DNA of 64,000 bases from Niallia circulans (GTDB taxonomy: Bacteria; Bacillota; Bacilli; Bacillales; Cytobacillaceae). Every line of letters begins with the position of its first letter. Positions within the stretch are counted from its first letter, which is position 1. The DNA lies in contig NZ_CP026031.1 in NCBI RefSeq assembly GCF_003726095.1, positions 4,032,001-4,096,000 on the forward strand, read 5' to 3'. The notes beneath the pieces were generated by a model. That model ran no database searches, was not told the origin of the DNA, and was given only the letters and a program-made list of their open reading frames with translations. This document shows positions 61,338 to 64,000 of this stretch, piece by piece. The position numbers and the translations under genes were made by a program.

Positions 61338-62792
61338 ATGAAAATTATGATTGCACAATTTATTATTGAATCAAATGCTAACATCCCATATAAAAGCAAC
61401 TTGGAAGATTTTAATCTTTTATTTGGAGAAGATTGTATTCAGGAGATGAAATGCAAAGATGTGTTTATAAGAGAGGGAATAGAAATTATCCCTTCCATTT
61501 ATGCAAACGCAAATGCTGGTGGTGTTTTAGAGAAACCAGCATTTGACTACATTGAAAGGAGAATATTGGAAGATGTGAAAAAACATCTTCACGAAATTGA
61601 TGGAATTTTTCTTCATCTCCATGGAGCAAGCGAAGTAGCAGAATTAGATGGAGGCTCAGGTGATCACCACATATTGAAGATGATTCGCCAATTAGTTGGA
61701 CCTTATTTACCAATAGCGGTTGTTTGTGATCCACATGGCAACTTATCCAAAGAATATGTAGAAAGCACCACAATGATCCGCAGCTATCGACATTCCCCGC
61801 ATACAGACATACAAGAAACAATAGAGTTTGTATGTGAAATGCTAGTTACATTCTTAAGAAATCGGCAAAATATTACACCGGTATATCGTAAACTGCCAAT
61901 GATCTTGGGAGGCGAACAGAGTGTTTCAGCTGATGAACCTGTAAAATCCATCAATAAATATATGGATAAATTGGAGGAAGATCCGAATATCCTTAGCTGT
62001 TCGTGGCATGTAGGCTACCTGCGTCATGATACCGACGTTGCAGGGTGTGGTATTGTGGTCATCCCGGCAACAGGTGATGATCAGGAATATGCAAATGAAG
62101 TTGCAGATAAACTAGCAAAATATGTATGGGATAAACGTTATGAATTTCATTATACTGGATTAACTGCACAGCCTGAAGAGGCGATGAAAATGGCAATAGA
62201 GTATGAAGATAAACCTGTGTTTATTACTGATTCTGGTGATAATGTAACATCTGGCTCTGTGGGATGTAATACATTCATATTACGCCAAGTGTTAGAACTA
62301 AATCATACCAAATCTAAAGCAAAGAGGTTTTTGTTTGCTGGTATTAATGATTCAAAAACATTAAATGAGTTGATTAAATGTGAAGTAGGAGAGACACTAT
62401 CTATTTCTTTAGGAATGAATTTGGATGAGTTATCTGCCAAAGTTGATTTAGATGTTATAGTCAGTGCTAAAGGATATCTGGCCGGTTATGCTTACACAAG
62501 TGAAGGAGATTTTGGAAATTGTATCACTGTTACTGTTAAAGGCAAACCAATTGATATCATCGTTTCAGGAAATAATCATCCTTTTGTGGAATTACATCAG
62601 TTTCATGCTGCTGGTATTGATTATAAAGACTATGACATTATTATTGTAAAACAAGGATATATTTTTCCTGAATTAAAAGCTGCGGGGAAATTAAATGTTA
62701 TGTCATTAACAGGAGGAGCAACACTTCAGGATACAGCAAGGCTGCCATTTAAACGCATTATGCGTCCTATGTTTCCCATTGATAATATATAA
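61338..62792 (+). CDS. M81-family (MlrC-like) metallopeptidase
   Basis: 484 aa, full length for the family: an N-terminal M81 domain (residues 1-290) and MlrC C-terminal domain (300-480). FLHLHGAS (91-98), D131-x-H133 in DPHGNLS, and H155 in YRHSPHTD are candidate metal ligands; TDSGDNVTSGSVG is the conserved loop of the second domain. MlrC cleaves linearised microcystin in Sphingomonas, but most family members have unknown substrates. Placed between the PTS IIBC and IIA genes, it probably acts on the amino-acid or amide part of the imported compound. AGAGGTGT precedes ATG. Confidence 0.88.
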   Translation: MKIMIAQFIIESNANIPYKSNLEDFNLLFGEDCIQEMKCKDVFIREGIEIIPSIYANANAGGVLEKPAFDYIERRILEDVKKHLHEIDGIFLHLHGASEVAELDGGSGDHHILKMIRQLVGPYLPIAVVCDPHGNLSKEYVESTTMIRSYRHSPHTDIQETIEFVCEMLVTFLRNRQNITPVYRKLPMILGGEQSVSADEPVKSINKYMDKLEEDPNILSCSWHVGYLRHDTDVAGCGIVVIPATGDDQEYANEVADKLAKYVWDKRYEFHYTGLTAQPEEAMKMAIEYEDKPVFITDSGDNVTSGSVGCNTFILRQVLELNHTKSKAKRFLFAGINDSKTLNELIKCEVGETLSISLGMNLDELSAKVDLDVIVSAKGYLAGYAYTSEGDFGNCITVTVKGKPIDIIVSGNNHPFVELHQFHAAGIDYKDYDIIIVKQGYIFPELKAAGKLNVMSLTGGATLQDTARLPFKRIMRPMFPIDNI

Positions 62793-62804
62793 AATAAGGA
62801 ACTG

Positions 62805-63317
62805 ATGATAATTATGTTTAAAAATATGTTTATGAAAAAAGTTGAATTTTCAAAAACGATCGAATTAAAGGCATATGCAACAGGTAGTATAATGAAGCTA
62901 GAAGATATTCCTGATCCTGTTTTTGCAGAAAAAATGATGGGTGATGGCATTGCCATTGTGCCAGCTGAAGGAAATATAAGTTCTCCAGTAAATGGGGTTA
63001 TCATGCATGTTTTTCCCACAAAACATGCCATTAGCATTAAAACTGCAAATGGTGCTGAAATCTTACTCCATATTGGATTGGAAACCGTTTCTATGAACGG
63101 GGAGGGATTTACTGTGCATGTTACAGAAGGAAAAAAGGTTAAAGTCGGAGATGCGCTTGTAACTGTTGATCTAGATATGGTGAAAAAACGAGCAAAAAAT
63201 ACTGTTATTCCAATAATTATTGTGAATACAAAGGAAATGCTGAAAATTGATAAGCCATTACTATCGGGAAATGTTACTATAGCCAAAGAGACAATCTTAG
63301 CAGTTACAGCAAAATAG
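62805..63317 (+). CDS. PTS glucose-family IIA protein
   Basis: 170 aa. Crr-like IIA domain with the phosphate-accepting His89 in EILLHIGLETVSMNGEGF and the supporting His74 in PTKHAISI. It passes phosphate from HPr to the IIB domain encoded at 59833. It starts 12 bases after the M81 stop codon; AAGGA lies 4 bases before ATG 62805, and ATG 62814 is an alternative. Its presence as a separate gene completes the split IIBC + IIA transporter. Confidence 0.9.
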   Translation: MIIMFKNMFMKKVEFSKTIELKAYATGSIMKLEDIPDPVFAEKMMGDGIAIVPAEGNISSPVNGVIMHVFPTKHAISIKTANGAEILLHIGLETVSMNGEGFTVHVTEGKKVKVGDALVTVDLDMVKKRAKNTVIPIIIVNTKEMLKIDKPLLSGNVTIAKETILAVTAK

Positions 63318-63437
63318 TCATTATTAATAGTAAAAAATAAATGGTAGGTCAATGGCATGCAGCAGGGCATATGTAAAATGTATTATAGTAGAAACGTGCT
63401 GTTACTAATAACGTAGATGGAGAAAGGATATATATAT

Positions 63438-64000
63438 ATGAAGTATAATTCAAAAAATGTACAGTTGAGAGAAATGGAAGCACCAATGCCTGATTGTAGT
63501 AGAAAACCGTTATTAATTGATGATGAAACGATAAAGACTAGATATGAAAATGTATTACAAGAGATGAGAGTGGATGGGCTTGATGCGTTATTGGTATATG
63601 CAGATCTTGAGCATGGCGGAAACTTTGAATATTTAGTGGGATTTGTTCCAAGATTTGAAGAAGCTATATTGGTTCTTCACTCTAAAGGCGATGCCTTTCT
63701 AATCTTGGGAAATGAAAACCTTAATAAGGCACAATACTCTAGAATACCAGCACAAGGAATACATTGTCCGCACTTTTCCTTACCCAATCAGCCTATGGAA
63801 CCCGATACTCCATTTTCAAGCGTCTTTCTTAAAGCAGGAATCCGAGAATCGATGAAAATTGGTTTAGTGGGATGGAAGCACTTCACAAGTAAAGTTGAGA
63901 ATAATCGAAATTTCTTTGATACTCCTTCTTTTATTGTGGATACGATCAGAGATATTGTTGGGAAGGAGGGTTCCCTAACCAATAGAACAGATATTTTCAT
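63438..64000 (+). CDS. M24-like peptidase (Xaa-Pro peptidase/creatinase fold), truncated by window end
   Basis: 187 codons are visible, without a stop. Only the N-terminal domain is present: TRYENVLQEMRVDGLDALLVY with ADLEHGGNFEYLVGFVPRFE matches the creatinase-like N domain of M24 proteins. The catalytic pita-bread domain with its metal ligands would lie beyond the window, so activity cannot be judged. AGAAAGGA lies 9 bases before the ATG. It is 120 bases after the IIA gene in the same direction and probably belongs to the same locus. Confidence 0.75.
   Translation, partial: MKYNSKNVQLREMEAPMPDCSRKPLLIDDETIKTRYENVLQEMRVDGLDALLVYADLEHGGNFEYLVGFVPRFEEAILVLHSKGDAFLILGNENLNKAQYSRIPAQGIHCPHFSLPNQPMEPDTPFSSVFLKAGIRESMKIGLVGWKHFTSKVENNRNFFDTPSFIVDTIRDIVGKEGSLTNRTDIF

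Noticed and set aside
62726..63370. Open frame of 214 codons on the - strand over the PTS IIA gene
   Set aside because: It is antisense to a clearly recognised IIA protein with intact active-site histidines.

Overview
The window reads as a low-GC Gram-positive chromosome of the family Bacillaceae. It holds the end of an rRNA operon, the ctsR-clpC stress operon, the sigH-secE-nusG region, the rif/str/S10/spc/alpha ribosomal superoperon and the ecf-truA-rplM-rpsI block in essentially the Bacillus subtilis order, and the proteins match Bacillus families over their full length. The genus cannot be fixed from the sequence alone. Almost every gene is on the + strand.

Layout. 1-2900: the 3' part of a 23S rRNA gene (5' end outside the window), 5S rRNA and a terminator. 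3150-9331: CtsR-box promoter, ctsR-mcsA-mcsB-clpC, then radA. The disA gene that normally follows radA is not there. 9702-18577: the PIN/TRAM protein YacL, ispD, ispF, gltX, a cysteine T-box, cysE, cysS, mrnC, rlmB, rae1 and sigH. 18684-30803: rpmGB, secE, nusG, rplKA, the L10 leader with rplJL, an RsmC-like methyltransferase, rpoB and rpoC. A short transposon-like element sits between rpoB and rpoC. 31020-50985: rplGB, rpsL, rpsG, fusA, tuf, then the complete S10, spc and alpha clusters to rplQ. The usual map gene (and KOW gene) between adk and infA is replaced by an 834-base stretch without a recognisable gene. 51479-55889: ecfA1-ecfA2-ecfT, truA, rplM and rpsI.

55940-64000 is an accessory region. 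It begins with a decayed duplicate of the promoter and 5' end of a downstream GH1 glycosidase gene, followed by a CPBP-family membrane protein bounded by a 15-base inverted repeat and a truncated DUF488 gene. Then comes an apparently intact locus: GH1 6-phospho-glycosidase, PTS IIBC permease, M81 (MlrC-like) metallopeptidase, a separate glucose-type IIA protein, and an M24-like (Xaa-Pro peptidase/creatinase fold) protein cut by the window end. This mix of PTS uptake, phospho-glycoside hydrolysis and two peptidase-type enzymes suggests use of a sugar joined to an amino-acid or peptide moiety. It is the best candidate here for an undescribed pathway.

Regulation visible in the sequence includes a CtsR operator, a T-box with a UGC specifier, an L10 leader, two L1-type operators around rplK-rplA, hairpins in the rpoB and nusG leaders, tandem promoters before the S10 operon, an L13 leader, and a cre-like site with paired palindromes before the PTS gene.
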